Shown: positions 1 through 9,014, counted from the stretch's first letter. The stretch: DNA of 64,000 nt from Pseudomonadota bacterium (GCA_023411815.1 JAEYOJ010000076.1:1-64000); one strand, 5' to 3'. Notes: a model not told the origin generated them from the sequence alone. Program-made: numbers and translations.

Positions 1-89
1 CGCCGCCCCGATCCCGGCGGCGCCCCCCCCTGACGGGGGCCGGCTCGGTGTTTTTCGCACGCCAGCGCATCTTACTGCCCCAAACGCTA

Positions 90-126
90 GAGCGGATTCA
101 GCGCCGCTTCGGCGCTGAATCCGCTC
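90..126. repeat. Perfect 16-bp hairpin
   Basis: The arms 90-105 and 111-126 are exact reverse complements around a 5-nt loop, followed on the plus strand by a run of A. The same arrangement (strong hairpin, A run, type B repeat) recurs at 36333-36433, so the hairpin is probably part of a composite dispersed element. It could also act as a transcription terminator. Confidence 0.75.
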
Positions 127-135
127 CAAAAAACT

Positions 136-185
136 GCGGGGGGTCCGGGGGGAATGATTTCCCCCGGCCGCCGGAGGCATTCTTC
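136..185 (+). repeat. Type B dispersed repeat, copy 1
   Basis: This is a G-rich arm and a C-rich arm around a short AT spacer, ending in GGCCGCCGGAGGC then a T-rich tail. Near-identical units occur at 36384-36433 and, with a small internal insertion, at 43862-43929. Confidence 0.7.
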
Positions 186-442
186 TTTCAATTAATCCCG
201 GCAAGCAAGGAAGCGCCAGCTGGGCGCATGCAGTTCCACTGCATGTTGCCTATTGATTTAAGGGTAATGTGGGTATAAGGAACATTCGCCTGTGCGCAAC
301 TCGTCTTTGTCTTTGATATAGCAATAAAAACTAATTGTTCACATTGTTCCGGAAGCTGCTAGCCTGAAAGATCAGGCATGTGGCTGCCGCCGGCCTTCGG
401 CGGTTTATCGCAACTTCTATGCTTCACGTATCGCCTGTAGAG

Positions 443-1021
443 ATGGACCTGCACATCCGCAGGGCAAGCAAGCCCGACATACCGACCTTGGCCGCCATCC
501 TGGACTGTTCCTGGCTGGCCTCCTGTCCCATTTTTCTTCCGGGCGAATGCGTTCGCCGCTGGGTGGAGGACGGGCGGGCGCGCCGCCAGGCCGAGGCCAT
601 CCAGCCCCGCAGCCTGCTGGCCGAAAACGGACTTGGAGAGCCGCTAGGTTTCATTTCCGTGCGCCGCGGACTGCTGGAAATGCTCTGGGTCGTGCCCCAG
701 GCCTGGGGAAAAGGCATAGGCTCAGCCCTGCTGGGCTTGGCCGAGGACCTGATCAGAGGCAGGGGACATCGGCGCGGTCAGCTCATGGCCTATCGCGACA
801 ACACCCGCGCCCTGGCGTTTTACCGGGCCAAGGGCTGGCGTCCGGTCAAGGAGTTCGTGGAGATCGCACCCGGCGGATTGCTGCTGCCGGTGCTGCGGCT
901 GGAGAAGCACCTCTGCGACTCCGGAAATGCCGCATGCTACGCAGGATCATCCCCGAGCACGTCATTGTCCGCCGACTCGAAGCAGAGGATCACGGCTTCG
1001 CCCACGGCCCGCGTGCGGTGA
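443..1021 (+). CDS. GNAT-family N-acetyltransferase
   Basis: Predicted acetyl-CoA-dependent N-acetyltransferase; the substrate is unknown. Counting from the ATG at 443 (192 aa), motif A is at residues 81-97 (VPQAWGKGIGSALL, the pyrophosphate-binding loop) and motif B at 120-132 (NTRALAFYRAKGW). In-frame upstream starts exist (ATG 419, GTG 380), but 443 lies right before the conserved first strand; none has a strong ribosome-binding site. The natural fold seems to end near residue 157. The last 35 residues lie antisense to the 3' end of the convergent cupin gene, an 85-nt tail-to-tail overlap, so the tail may be a read-through extension. The GNAT assignment is firm; the substrate cannot be told. 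Confidence 0.8.
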   Translation: MDLHIRRASKPDIPTLAAILDCSWLASCPIFLPGECVRRWVEDGRARRQAEAIQPRSLLAENGLGEPLGFISVRRGLLEMLWVVPQAWGKGIGSALLGLAEDLIRGRGHRRGQLMAYRDNTRALAFYRAKGWRPVKEFVEIAPGGLLLPVLRLEKHLCDSGNAACYAGSSPSTSLSADSKQRITASPTARVR

Positions 1022-1275
1022 CGCACGCCCTTGGGCACCAGGATCATCTGGCCTGGCGAAATCTCCTCCGTGTGGCTCTCGAAATCCACGCAGAACGCGC
1101 CGCGTACGACATAAAACAACTCGTCGCTCTTCGTATGAACATGCCAGTGGAAGTCACGGCGCAGCACGCTCACGCGCAGCACGTGGTCGTTCACCTCGGC
1201 GGCGACGAAATTCTTCCAATCTTCGCGCACATCGCGCACGAGTGAGTCGATGTCCAGCTTGCGAGGGGGCTTCAC
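937..1275 (-). CDS. Small single-domain cupin protein
   Basis: A 112-residue protein made almost entirely of one cupin barrel. The first cupin motif is visible as HWHVH at 43-47 with Glu52 and Gly59, and the second as PKGVRHR at 81-87 with His86, together giving a 3-His/1-Glu metal site. The start is the GTG at 1275, because a perfect AGGAGG sits 5 nt upstream; a longer frame to 1305 lacks such a site. It resembles mannose-6-phosphate-isomerase-like and other stand-alone cupins, whose reactions range from isomerases to binding proteins, so no reaction is assigned. It converges on and overlaps the acetyltransferase gene. Confidence 0.8.
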   Translation of the reverse strand: MKPPRKLDIDSLVRDVREDWKNFVAAEVNDHVLRVSVLRRDFHWHVHTKSDELFYVVRGAFCVDFESHTEEISPGQMILVPKGVRHRTRAVGEAVILCFESADNDVLGDDPA

Positions 1276-1632
1276 GCTTTCCTCCTGTCGGGCAGCGGGA
1301 GTCACGGCTGCTTCGATTTTCCGCGTTTTCGGTCTGAAGCACCGGAAGTCGGGCCGCCATTCCGGTGCGTATGAACACGGCAGTGTGCGTAATGGCGATA
1401 ACCCTATATGATTATATGCGAATTGTCGTGTTCGCTTTCTGTTGGTCCATGCCTAGGGTGTCGCTCACTTCGGATGTGTTTTCTAATAATCGGATGTAAT
1501 AATAAATGGTTGGATGAGTTTTGCACACAGGGCTGGGCGTAAGCGCGTCAACCTCAAGAAAAAGCGTAAGAAATCCCCTGTTTCTTGCGCATTGCGCATG
1601 GCGCTGGCATGCTTCGCTCATGGGGGAAAACC
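1276..1632. other. Intergenic region, no gene seen
   Basis: This gap lies between the divergent cupin and LarE genes. Positions 1385-1515 are clearly AT-richer than the surroundings and probably contain the promoters. No RNA gene, repeat or convincing small coding region was found. Confidence 0.5.
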
Positions 1633-2433
1633 ATGGAAGATGCGCGTACGGCCGCCAAGCTCGATCTGCTCAGGCGGCGTCTTGCTGAGTTGTCGCCGGG
1701 AGTGCTGGCCCTGTCCGGCGGGTTGGACTCGCGGGCGCTGGCGCACCTGGCCTGGGGCTGGGGATTGGATTTCCGCGCCGTCCATCTGCGCGGCCCGCAC
1801 GTGCCGCGGGCCGAGACCGAATATGCCCTGGCCTGGCTCGCCGGTCAGGAGAAAACCATTGAAATCCTGGACGTTGATCCGCTTGCGCACGAAAACGTGT
1901 GCGTAAATGATAAAACACGCTGTTATCATTGCAAAAAGAGCATGTTCGCAAGTCTCGGGGCGTTGGCCGCTGGTTGGGGATTGAAGACCATCGTCGAGGG
2001 CAGCCAGTCTTCCGACGCCACGGCTTTCCGGCCCGGACGCCAGGCCCTGGCGGAGTTGGGCATCGCCAGTCCCCTGGCCGAGGCCGGCCTGTCCAAGCCC
2101 GAACTGCGCGCCATCGCTCGCGCCACGGGCATGGCCGATCCGGAGCAGGCCGCGCGGCCCTGCCTGCTGACCCGCCTGGAGTACGGCCTGCGTCCCACGC
2201 ACGACTTGCTGGCGCGCCTGGCCGGGTGCGAGGCGGAGCTGGCCGCCATGGGCCTGTGTGATTTCCGCCTGCGCATGCATCGGGACGGCCGCGTCGTGCT
2301 GCAGGTCTCCATCACGGAGGCCGGTCTGGCCGAGCGCCTGTCACGCCCGATTGCCGCGGCTCTTGGAAATCACGGACTCGGCCGTGCCGAACTGCTGGTC
2401 ACGGGCTCGGTGAGCGGGTACTTCGACAGTTGA
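1633..2433 (+). CDS. larE: LarE-like ATP-dependent sulfur transferase
   Basis: A 266-residue PP-loop protein of the LarE family. In lactate racemase maturation, LarE adenylates a pyridinium dicarboxylic acid mononucleotide and donates sulfur from its own cysteine to build the nickel-pincer cofactor. The PP-loop is SGGLDS at 28-33, and CYHCK, conserved in the family, is at 97-101. Cys177 in ARPCLLTR matches the sacrificial Cys176 of the Lactobacillus enzyme by position and context. The start at 1633 follows a GGGGGA site; an upstream in-frame ATG (1585) lacks one. No larA, larB or larC is adjacent, so this copy is an orphan here and could serve another nickel-pincer enzyme elsewhere in the genome. 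Confidence 0.85.
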   Translation: MEDARTAAKLDLLRRRLAELSPGVLALSGGLDSRALAHLAWGWGLDFRAVHLRGPHVPRAETEYALAWLAGQEKTIEILDVDPLAHENVCVNDKTRCYHCKKSMFASLGALAAGWGLKTIVEGSQSSDATAFRPGRQALAELGIASPLAEAGLSKPELRAIARATGMADPEQAARPCLLTRLEYGLRPTHDLLARLAGCEAELAAMGLCDFRLRMHRDGRVVLQVSITEAGLAERLSRPIAAALGNHGLGRAELLVTGSVSGYFDS

Positions 2434-2539
2434 AATCTGTGCGCACGCATCCAGCGTAACAATGCACGGCGTGAGTAGGCCGCGCGGGAGCCGCTGGTCG
2501 GTCGGCAGACACGGCTCTCAAGCTGACAACCCGAAACGG

Positions 2540-2602
2540 CAGCGCCCAGGTCCCTGGCTCCCGGCGGGGTGATGCGTGGAGAGGGGCGACGCCCCCCTCC
2601 AC
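2540..2602 (-). repeat. Type A dispersed two-hairpin repeat, degenerate copy
   Basis: Read on the minus strand this is a 13-bp stem (2576-2602, one mismatch) followed by a decayed CCAGG..CCTGG stem. It begins about 20 nt after the stop codon of the DUF3618 gene and is oriented with it, like most other type A copies. Confidence 0.55.
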
Positions 2603-2622
2603 GAGCATTGTGTGGACAGGTC

Positions 2623-3783
2623 CTAGCGCGTGGAGCCGATCTTGCTCGGCTTGTCCATGGGCGTGGGCTCGTCCTGGGCCATGTTCTCGGAACGCGGCCG
2701 CGTGTCGCCCACGGTCGGATGGCCGACGCCGGGGGACGAGGCGCCCCGCCATTCGCCGGACGCGCCGCCAGCCCGGGCAGCGCCCGTGCCGGACTCCGCG
2801 CGCATGCGGCCCTCGGCCTCTTCCGCCTTGCCTTCCATGCGTTCGCGCGCTTCATGGACCTTCTCGCCGGCCTTCTCGGCGACCTGGTGCAGCCGCTCGC
2901 TGCCGGCCTCCTGCGCCGAGGAGAGCATCTTGTCGCGGTAGGGGCCCATGGTCTCGTGTTCCCAGCGGGTCTCCTTGAAGGCCAGGCCCGCCAGGGCGCC
3001 GGCGGCCATGACCACCAGGCCCATGCCCAGGGGGTTGTGCTCGTAGCGGCTTTGCAGCGAGTGGCCGGCATGCATGGCGCGCTCACGGCCCGAGTGGAGG
3101 TAATGGCTGGCCGACTCGCGGTAATGGGCGGCCTTGTCGCTCATGCGCGCCCGGTACTCATCGGCGCGCTCGCCCATGCGTTCGCGGTACTCCTGGGCTC
3201 TTTCGCCCATCTGCCCGCGCATTTCCCGGGCTTTTTCGCCCATGCGCTCGCGATATTCCTGAGCGCTCTCGCGCATTTCCGCGCCGCCGCGCTCGTGCTC
3301 GGCCGGGCGGCCGGTGGACATGGAGGAATAAAGGCCCACGGTTCCGCAAGGAGACGCCGTGGTTTCCATGCGTTCAGGATAATCCGAGCGCAGGCCCTCC
3401 GATGAAACCATGTATCCGTAGTCATAGTCCTGGTATTCCTCGCGTTTTTTCTCGCGCGAGCCCCACATGAGCCAGCCGATGCCTATGGCGGTCATGGCGG
3501 CGGGGATGGGGTTGTCCTTGATGCGGTCCTTCATCGAGCGGCTGTAGCCTCTTGCTTTCATGCTCATGTTCTCCGCCATGTTTTTGGCCCTGCCCACAGT
3601 CGCCTCGCGCACCTGCTCCTTGGCTTGGGCCTTGAGCCGTTCCGGATCGAGCCGCGTGCGAACCTCGCCGGCGGTCACGCTCATTTCGGCGCGCGCGCGG
3701 CGGATGTCGGCCAGTATTTCGTCGGGATCCCTTTTGTGATTGCCAACCTCTCGGCGGGTCAGCTCATTTGGCTCTTGAGCCAT
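2623..3783 (-). CDS. DUF3618-type membrane protein with 11-residue repeats
   Basis: A 386-residue protein, last of a three-gene stress-type operon. The N-terminal 50 residues match the DUF3618 pattern (RDPDEILADIRRARAEM). Two short hydrophobic segments lie at about 93-108 and 252-269. Between them, residues 176-219 form four consecutive 11-mers of the type EYRERMGEKAR, rich in charged residues, resembling late-embryogenesis (LEA group 3) or apolipoprotein helices that bind membranes. The C-terminus (about 290-330) is another charged helix. The start at 3783 is supported by AGGAGG 7 nt upstream. It overlaps the upstream gene by 25 nt, which suggests translational coupling. Function is inferred only from resemblance to envelope and desiccation-stress proteins. 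Confidence 0.75.
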   Translation of the reverse strand: MAQEPNELTRREVGNHKRDPDEILADIRRARAEMSVTAGEVRTRLDPERLKAQAKEQVREATVGRAKNMAENMSMKARGYSRSMKDRIKDNPIPAAMTAIGIGWLMWGSREKKREEYQDYDYGYMVSSEGLRSDYPERMETTASPCGTVGLYSSMSTGRPAEHERGGAEMRESAQEYRERMGEKAREMRGQMGERAQEYRERMGERADEYRARMSDKAAHYRESASHYLHSGRERAMHAGHSLQSRYEHNPLGMGLVVMAAGALAGLAFKETRWEHETMGPYRDKMLSSAQEAGSERLHQVAEKAGEKVHEARERMEGKAEEAEGRMRAESGTGAARAGGASGEWRGASSPGVGHPTVGDTRPRSENMAQDEPTPMDKPSKIGSTR

Positions 3784-4154
3784 TCCCTGTCCTCCTTGAG
3801 CGATTGCACCGTCCGCTCCGGTGTCAGGTCCACCTTCTTCATCTTGGCGTAGCCGGATCCGGCCAGACCCGCGCCGATGGCGGTGACCAGTCCGCCCACG
3901 ATGAGCGCGGCGGCCCAGAAGGGCATGACCAGGGCCAGAACGGCGGTCAGGGCCAACAGCAGGAACAGGAAGCCGGAAAAGGCCAGCACCCCTCCCACGG
4001 CCAACATCACGCCGTCCTTGGCCAGCTTGGATGTCTTTTCCGACATCTCCGCCTTGGCCAGTTCGATGGTCTGGGCGAGAACGCGCTGGAAGTCGCGGTA
4101 AAGGCTGGAGATCAGCTCGCCCACTCCGCGCTCGGGATAATCCTGGCGCAGCAT
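3759..4154 (-). CDS. YqjE-like / phage-holin-superfamily inner-membrane protein
   Basis: A 131-residue integral membrane protein with an amphipathic N-terminal helix (1-45), two transmembrane segments (49-75 and 79-103) and a short cytoplasmic tail. This layout fits the YqjE / DUF1469 family, which occurs next to YqjD/ElaB-like proteins in many proteobacteria. The order here (YqjD-like, YqjE-like, DUF3618) matches that context. The family is linked with stationary-phase or membrane stress, but no molecular activity is established. Despite the family name holin, no lysis genes are nearby. Confidence 0.8.
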   Translation of the reverse strand: MLRQDYPERGVGELISSLYRDFQRVLAQTIELAKAEMSEKTSKLAKDGVMLAVGGVLAFSGFLFLLLALTAVLALVMPFWAAALIVGGLVTAIGAGLAGSGYAKMKKVDLTPERTVQSLKEDREWLKSQMS

Positions 4155-4177
4155 AGTGTTCTCCTCCTGCCGGACGG

Positions 4178-4777
4178 CTACACGGGCCGCCGGGTTGTAT
4201 CCGATTCCGGAGGCACCGAACCGCCGTACAGGCCGGACCCGGCATAGCCTGCGCTCGGCGCCGCCCCGACATCAGGTCCGCCCGGAGTGTCTACGTAGCC
4301 GCCTTGCGCCTCGCCGCGGGCAAGGTAGCTGGATTCAGTCTGGTAGCCGTATCCGGCCTCGCCCTGGGAACTCTTGAGGAAGCGCGTCAGGGCAAAGCCC
4401 AGGGCGAACGCTCCGCCGAGAAAGAGGGAAGGATTGCGGCGGGCCATCTGCCTGGCTTCGCGCAGCATGTCGCGCATGTCCCGGTCGCGCAGCATGTCGG
4501 CATAGGAGTTGAGCCGCTCCGAGGCGCGATCGATATAGCTGGCCATCTGCCCTTCATGTTTCTGGCGCAACTGCTCGCCAGAGGCCCTGAGCGCGTCGGC
4601 CAGGGCGCTGACCTTGCCTATGGCGCGTTCCTTCTGCTCGGAGGCCATGCGCATGGCGCGCTCCCTTTGCGCCTCGGCAGCCGAACGCGCTTCCTCTTTC
4701 ATGTGCTCAGCCGACTGTTGCACCGTTGCCTGCGCTTCTTGTTTTCTTCCTGACTTCTCCACATTCTGGGCGCTCAT
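4178..4777 (-). CDS. YqjD/ElaB-like (DUF883-type) membrane-anchored protein
   Basis: A 199-residue protein, first in the operon. Residues 10-112 form a long charged helix, probably coiled coil, and 116-134 are one membrane segment (NPSLFLGGAFALGFALTRF). Unlike E. coli YqjD, in which the membrane segment ends the protein, a 60-residue Gly/Tyr/Pro-rich tail follows. YqjD-type proteins sit in the inner membrane and bind stationary-phase ribosomes. That role is established for E. coli only and is an extrapolation here. The start at 4777 has GAGGAGG 6 nt upstream. Confidence 0.75.
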   Translation of the reverse strand: MSAQNVEKSGRKQEAQATVQQSAEHMKEEARSAAEAQRERAMRMASEQKERAIGKVSALADALRASGEQLRQKHEGQMASYIDRASERLNSYADMLRDRDMRDMLREARQMARRNPSLFLGGAFALGFALTRFLKSSQGEAGYGYQTESSYLARGEAQGGYVDTPGGPDVGAAPSAGYAGSGLYGGSVPPESDTTRRPV

Positions 4778-5124
4778 CGAGTACCTCCTCTCTTCTTTCG
4801 GATGGAAAGAGCTTCGGCTTCATTACCATGTCTAGTATGCAAAGCCGCTAATGGAATCTGTAGGACAAAGCCCAAAAAAAGAGTCAGGCTATTGCTAATG
4901 CCAAGCCTGGCGAAGCAATAGTCTCATATGCATATCCATGGCCTGATTTGCGGAGAGCTGCCTTGCCTCGGCCCTTCCCTGTGCCGGAGCAGGACCGGGG
5001 CGTGGCCGCCGGCTTCGGATGGGTTCCGGATATCCACAAGGCCGCCTATGTGCTAGGATTCCAGCCTGCCGTCCGGCGGGGCGGCGCCATGACAATGTCG
5101 TGGCATCATGGAGGGTGAACGCGC
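4778..5124. other. Divergent intergenic region, no gene seen
   Basis: A 347-nt gap between the YqjD-like operon (minus) and the phosphatase gene (plus). Positions 4800-4930 are moderately AT-rich and probably hold the promoter of the minus-strand operon. No RNA gene, repeat unit or supported small gene was found. Confidence 0.5.
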
Positions 5125-7278
5125 ATGCGCATCCGTTGGAAGCTCCTGCTTCTCTTTCTGGCCATTTTCCTGCTGCCGCTGGGCATTGGGCGCATCATAG
5201 CAGAGCGTTCATGGCAGCGCATGGGTCTGGAACTGGGCGAGCGCAGTCGCGACGAACTAGTGCAGCGCACGGGCGCGGAGTTGGGCCGGATGGTGGAGGA
5301 CCACGCGCGCATCCTGTCCAGGGAACGCACGATCATGGAGGGGTTGGTGCGCGTGCAGGCCCTGGAGGTGTCGCGCCTGCTCGACGCGCCTCCGCCGGAG
5401 GCGGCCGAGGAGATTCTCGTGGCCGAGCCGCTGCCCATGGAGCTGGAAGGCGAGGGGAAGGGCATGGATCCGCGCTTCTGCCGGCTGGAAGAGCAGATGG
5501 AGGACTGCCTGCCGCTGGAAGTCGACTTTGCCCGACCGGCAGTGCGTTTCCTGGGCAGGATGGAGAAGCCGGGCGCCGTCGAGCGTTCCGACGCGGCCAG
5601 GCTGGCCGCCCTGGCCCCGGCCCAGCTCCAGGCGAGCCGCGATCAGCCGGACCTGCTGCTGTGGCAGATGATCGTGCTGCGGAACGGCACCATGAGCATC
5701 TACCCGGCCTTGGGCGGCCTGCCCGCGCGCTGGGATCCCAGGCGCTCGGAGTGGTATGCGCCCGCCCTGGAAACGGACCGCGTCCTGTGGACCGGGCCCG
5801 TGACCGATCCCCTGACCCGTCAGCCGACCCTGGTGGCCTCCCTGGCCGTGCCGGGACCGCAAGGCACGCCCGCCGGCGTCTCGGCCATAGTCATTCCGGC
5901 GGCGAGCTTGGTGCACGAGAACGAGCACATCAGGGCCATTTCGCGCGAGGCGTCCTCCTTCGTGGTTCAGCCCGAGTTTGACTCCGAAGGGACGCAGGGA
6001 GAAGAAGCGCGCTTGCGCGTCATAGCCGGCGAGGAGGCGTTCATGTCCGGCCGCATGCACATGCTCTGGCTGTCCCCGCAGCCCCGTTTCGTGACGTCAG
6101 GGGACAAAACGGGCCTGCTGGCAGTGGCCGAGGACATGCGCGCCATGCGCCCGGGCGTGCGCATGCTGCCCTTCGAAGGACGCGGCAGCCTGTGGACCTA
6201 CGGACCCGTGAGCGAGGAGGGGCTGGCCCTTCTGCTTATCGTGCCCATGGCCGACGTGACAGCACTGGCCGACGCGGCCGAGCGCCATGTGCTGGAGCAG
6301 GTAAGGCATCAGATCAACATCACGGGCCTGATGATTCTTGCGGGCGCGGGAGCCATCGCCCTGGCGACGTTCCTGGCCTCGGGCTGGATCACGGCCAACA
6401 TATCCAAGCTGGCCGCCGCGACGCGCCGCCTGAGCCAGGGCGACTTCGAGGCCCGCGTGGACATCCTCACCCATGACGAGCTGCGCGAGCTGGGCGACTC
6501 GTTCAACGCCATGATCCCGGCCCTGCAGGAGCGTCTGGCCATCAAGGAATCCCTGGATCTAGCCCGCGAGATCCAGCGGAACCTCCTGCCGGCCGAGGCG
6601 CCGCACACGCCGGGGCTGGAGGTGGCCGGCGCGAGCCACTCCTGCGAGGAGACCGGCGGCGACTATTACGACTACCTGGACGGTCGCGAAGAGCGTGGAC
6701 TGGCCGTGTGCGTGGGCGACGTGTCGGGCCACGGGCTGCCCGCGGCACTGCTCATGGCCTCGGCCCGCGCCTTCCTGCGCGCGCAGGCCGGAAGCTCCTC
6801 GTCGCTGGCCGAGGCCATGGGCAGGGTCAACCGGCTGATCTACCACGACACCTACCGCACCGGCCACTTCATGACCCTGCTGCTCATGGAGTTCGACCGC
6901 TACGGCGTGAGCTGGATCCGGGCCGGCCACGACCCGGCCCTGGTCTACGACCCGGACGCGGACAGCTTCGAAGAGCTTTCCGGCCCAGGCATGGCCCTGG
7001 GGCTCATGCCGGACTACAGGTACAGCCAGGAGCACCGCTCCGGCCTGCGTCCCGGCATGCTTTTCTGCCTGGCCACGGACGGCGTGTGGGAGGCGCGCAG
7101 CCCCCAGGGCGAATTCTACGGCAAGGAGCGCCTGCGGGAGTGCATCCGGGCCAACGCGAGCCGGCCGGCGGCCGAAATCGTGGAGGCAGTGGCCCGGGAC
7201 GTGGACGTTTTTCGCGGGCACTGTCCCACGGAGGACGACGTCACCCTGGTCATCGTGCGGATAGTGGCTGACGGTTGA
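5125..7278 (+). CDS. dCache-HAMP-SpoIIE PP2C-type serine phosphatase
   Basis: A 717-residue membrane signal transducer. Residues 7-24 form a first membrane helix, followed by a large periplasmic sensor (about 30-390, double-Cache-like, including SEWYAPALETDRVLW, which is typical of Cache folds). A second helix lies at about 398-420, then a HAMP domain (418-470) and a SpoIIE/RsbU-type PP2C domain (490-715). The metal-binding motifs are present: GGDYYDY near 511, VGDVSGHGLPAA near 530 and ATDGVWEA near 651. Such proteins usually dephosphorylate an anti-sigma-factor antagonist in response to an external cue. No antagonist or switch kinase is adjacent, so the partner is unknown. Confidence 0.9.
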   Translation: MRIRWKLLLLFLAIFLLPLGIGRIIAERSWQRMGLELGERSRDELVQRTGAELGRMVEDHARILSRERTIMEGLVRVQALEVSRLLDAPPPEAAEEILVAEPLPMELEGEGKGMDPRFCRLEEQMEDCLPLEVDFARPAVRFLGRMEKPGAVERSDAARLAALAPAQLQASRDQPDLLLWQMIVLRNGTMSIYPALGGLPARWDPRRSEWYAPALETDRVLWTGPVTDPLTRQPTLVASLAVPGPQGTPAGVSAIVIPAASLVHENEHIRAISREASSFVVQPEFDSEGTQGEEARLRVIAGEEAFMSGRMHMLWLSPQPRFVTSGDKTGLLAVAEDMRAMRPGVRMLPFEGRGSLWTYGPVSEEGLALLLIVPMADVTALADAAERHVLEQVRHQINITGLMILAGAGAIALATFLASGWITANISKLAAATRRLSQGDFEARVDILTHDELRELGDSFNAMIPALQERLAIKESLDLAREIQRNLLPAEAPHTPGLEVAGASHSCEETGGDYYDYLDGREERGLAVCVGDVSGHGLPAALLMASARAFLRAQAGSSSSLAEAMGRVNRLIYHDTYRTGHFMTLLLMEFDRYGVSWIRAGHDPALVYDPDADSFEELSGPGMALGLMPDYRYSQEHRSGLRPGMLFCLATDGVWEARSPQGEFYGKERLRECIRANASRPAAEIVEAVARDVDVFRGHCPTEDDVTLVIVRIVADG

Positions 7279-7550
7279 AGAGCCAGCCAGGGCGTTCAAA
7301 AGCGCTATGCCTTGGCAATCCGTAATCATTACAATGGGGCTTTGTACGGACTGCGGACATTTCGGCCCGCCGGACCCGTTCCGGGCGGACCCGAAATTGC
7401 ACGCGATGTCCGGGCGTTCCCGGCTGCCGGGTCCGACTCCTTATTGTTGTGATGCTCCTGTTCTTAAAGGACTTCCCGCGAAGCCGCTCCTGTGCTATCA
7501 GCGAATCACATCCGGAAACTTGCCGGAAAGCCTGCCAACCTGGAGATGCC

Positions 7551-9014
7551 ATGAGGAAATCCCCGCTATTGCAGCAAGTTTTCGACTATCGGGCCTTGCC
7601 CGAGTCGGACCGCTTCAAGCAGTTCGCCCTGAAGATGGAGGCGCACAACCTGCCGCCCATCGTCATCAATATATTCAAATATTATTATAGCCTGCTTATT
7701 TCAGGCTCCCAGGGCAAGATGGCCGAGGCCGACATCAGACCCGTCACGCCGGACGACCTCAAGGACTACCTGGAGCTAGACGCCTACGAGGCCGCGGGGC
7801 GCAAGGCCCTGCCCAAGGTGGCCCTGATCAAGCTCAACGGCGGCCTGGGCACGAGCATGGGCCTGGAGACGGCCAAGTCGCTCCTGGCCATCAAGGCCGA
7901 GATATGCTTCCTGGACGTGATCATCGAGCAGGTGGAGCGACTGCGCGAGCGCTACGACATCCCGGTGCCGCTCACGCTCATGAACAGCTTCCACACGCAC
8001 AGCGACTCCATGCTGGCCATCGAGGGCTTCGACAACGGCCGCACCCGCGTGCCGCTGGCCTTTCTCCAGCACATGTACCCCAAGATCCTGCGCGACACAT
8101 TCCTGCCCGCGCGCTGGCCCAAGAACCCGGAGCTGGAATGGAACCCGCCGGGTCACGGCGACATCTACACGGCCATGGTGACCTCCAAGACCCTCAAGCG
8201 GCTCCAGGAGAGCGGCTTCGAGTACGCCTTCATCTCCAACTCGGACAACCTGGGCGCGGTCATGGACCTCAAGATCCTGGGCTACATGGCCTCCGAGGAT
8301 CTGCCCTTCCTCATGGAAGTGGCCCAGCGCACCCCGGCCGACAAAAAGGGCGGCCACCTGTGCAAGATCAAGGAGTCAGGCCGCCTGGCCCTGCGCGAGG
8401 TGGCCCAGTGCCCGGACAACGAGCTGGCCGAGTTCCAGAACATTGAGAAGTACGCCTTCTTCAACACCAACTCCATCTGGATCAACCTCAAGGTCCTGGA
8501 GAAGGTCTTCGCCTACCACGGCATGATGCCGCTGGACCTCATCGCCAACCACAAGACCCTGGACCCGCGCGACCCCGACTCGCCCCCGGTGATCCAGGTC
8601 GAGACGGCCATGGGCTCGGCAATCTCCGCCTTCCACACGGCCGCGGCCGTGCGCGTGCCGCGCACGCGCTTCGCGCCGGTCAAGACGAGCAACGACCTGC
8701 TCAACGTCATGTCCGACAACTACATCCTGACCCAGGACTACGAGATCACGCACAATCCCGAGCGGTCCCGGGGCCCGGTGCTCGTCGACCTCGATTCGAA
8801 CTTCTATAAGAAGGTCGATGAATTCCAGGCCCGTTTCCCCGAAGGCGTGCCCTCGCTGCTCAACTGCACGTCCTTCACGGTCCGGGGTGACGTGCGCTTC
8901 AAGGCCGGCGTGACGTGCAGGGGAAACGTGCTCGTGGAGAACCACACCGGCCGACAGGCCGTGGTCGGCCCCGAGGAGTTGGCGGAGGAGAACGCCCGGC
9001 TGATATTGGAGTAG
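7551..9014 (+). CDS. UTP-glucose-1-phosphate uridylyltransferase (UDPGP family)
   Basis: A 487-residue enzyme that makes UDP-glucose from UTP and glucose-1-phosphate. It belongs to the eukaryote-like UDPGP family rather than the short bacterial GalU family. The nucleotide-binding loop LNGGLGTSMG is near residues 93-102. NSFHTHSDS, conserved in this family, and an AFISNSDNLGA uridine/metal-site segment also fit. The C-terminal third fits the left-handed beta-helix part. The start is the ATG at 7551, which has GGAG upstream; an in-frame upstream extension to 7449 lacks a site. UDP-glucose would feed glycan synthesis, in keeping with the many glycosyltransferases further right. Confidence 0.9.
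   Translation: MRKSPLLQQVFDYRALPESDRFKQFALKMEAHNLPPIVINIFKYYYSLLISGSQGKMAEADIRPVTPDDLKDYLELDAYEAAGRKALPKVALIKLNGGLGTSMGLETAKSLLAIKAEICFLDVIIEQVERLRERYDIPVPLTLMNSFHTHSDSMLAIEGFDNGRTRVPLAFLQHMYPKILRDTFLPARWPKNPELEWNPPGHGDIYTAMVTSKTLKRLQESGFEYAFISNSDNLGAVMDLKILGYMASEDLPFLMEVAQRTPADKKGGHLCKIKESGRLALREVAQCPDNELAEFQNIEKYAFFNTNSIWINLKVLEKVFAYHGMMPLDLIANHKTLDPRDPDSPPVIQVETAMGSAISAFHTAAAVRVPRTRFAPVKTSNDLLNVMSDNYILTQDYEITHNPERSRGPVLVDLDSNFYKKVDEFQARFPEGVPSLLNCTSFTVRGDVRFKAGVTCRGNVLVENHTGRQAVVGPEELAEENARLILE

Larger units (their letters stand above)
1..442. other. Intergenic region with hairpin and repeat, no gene
   Basis: No convincing coding region is visible before the acetyltransferase. The stretch holds a long perfect hairpin (90-126), a type B dispersed repeat (136-185) and an AT-richer segment around 240-360 that could carry the promoter of the next gene. 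The open frame over 48-278 reads straight through both palindromes and is judged not to be a gene. Confidence 0.6.

Noticed and set aside
48..278. Small open frame at the left edge
   Set aside because: It is formed almost entirely by the 16-bp hairpin and the type B repeat.
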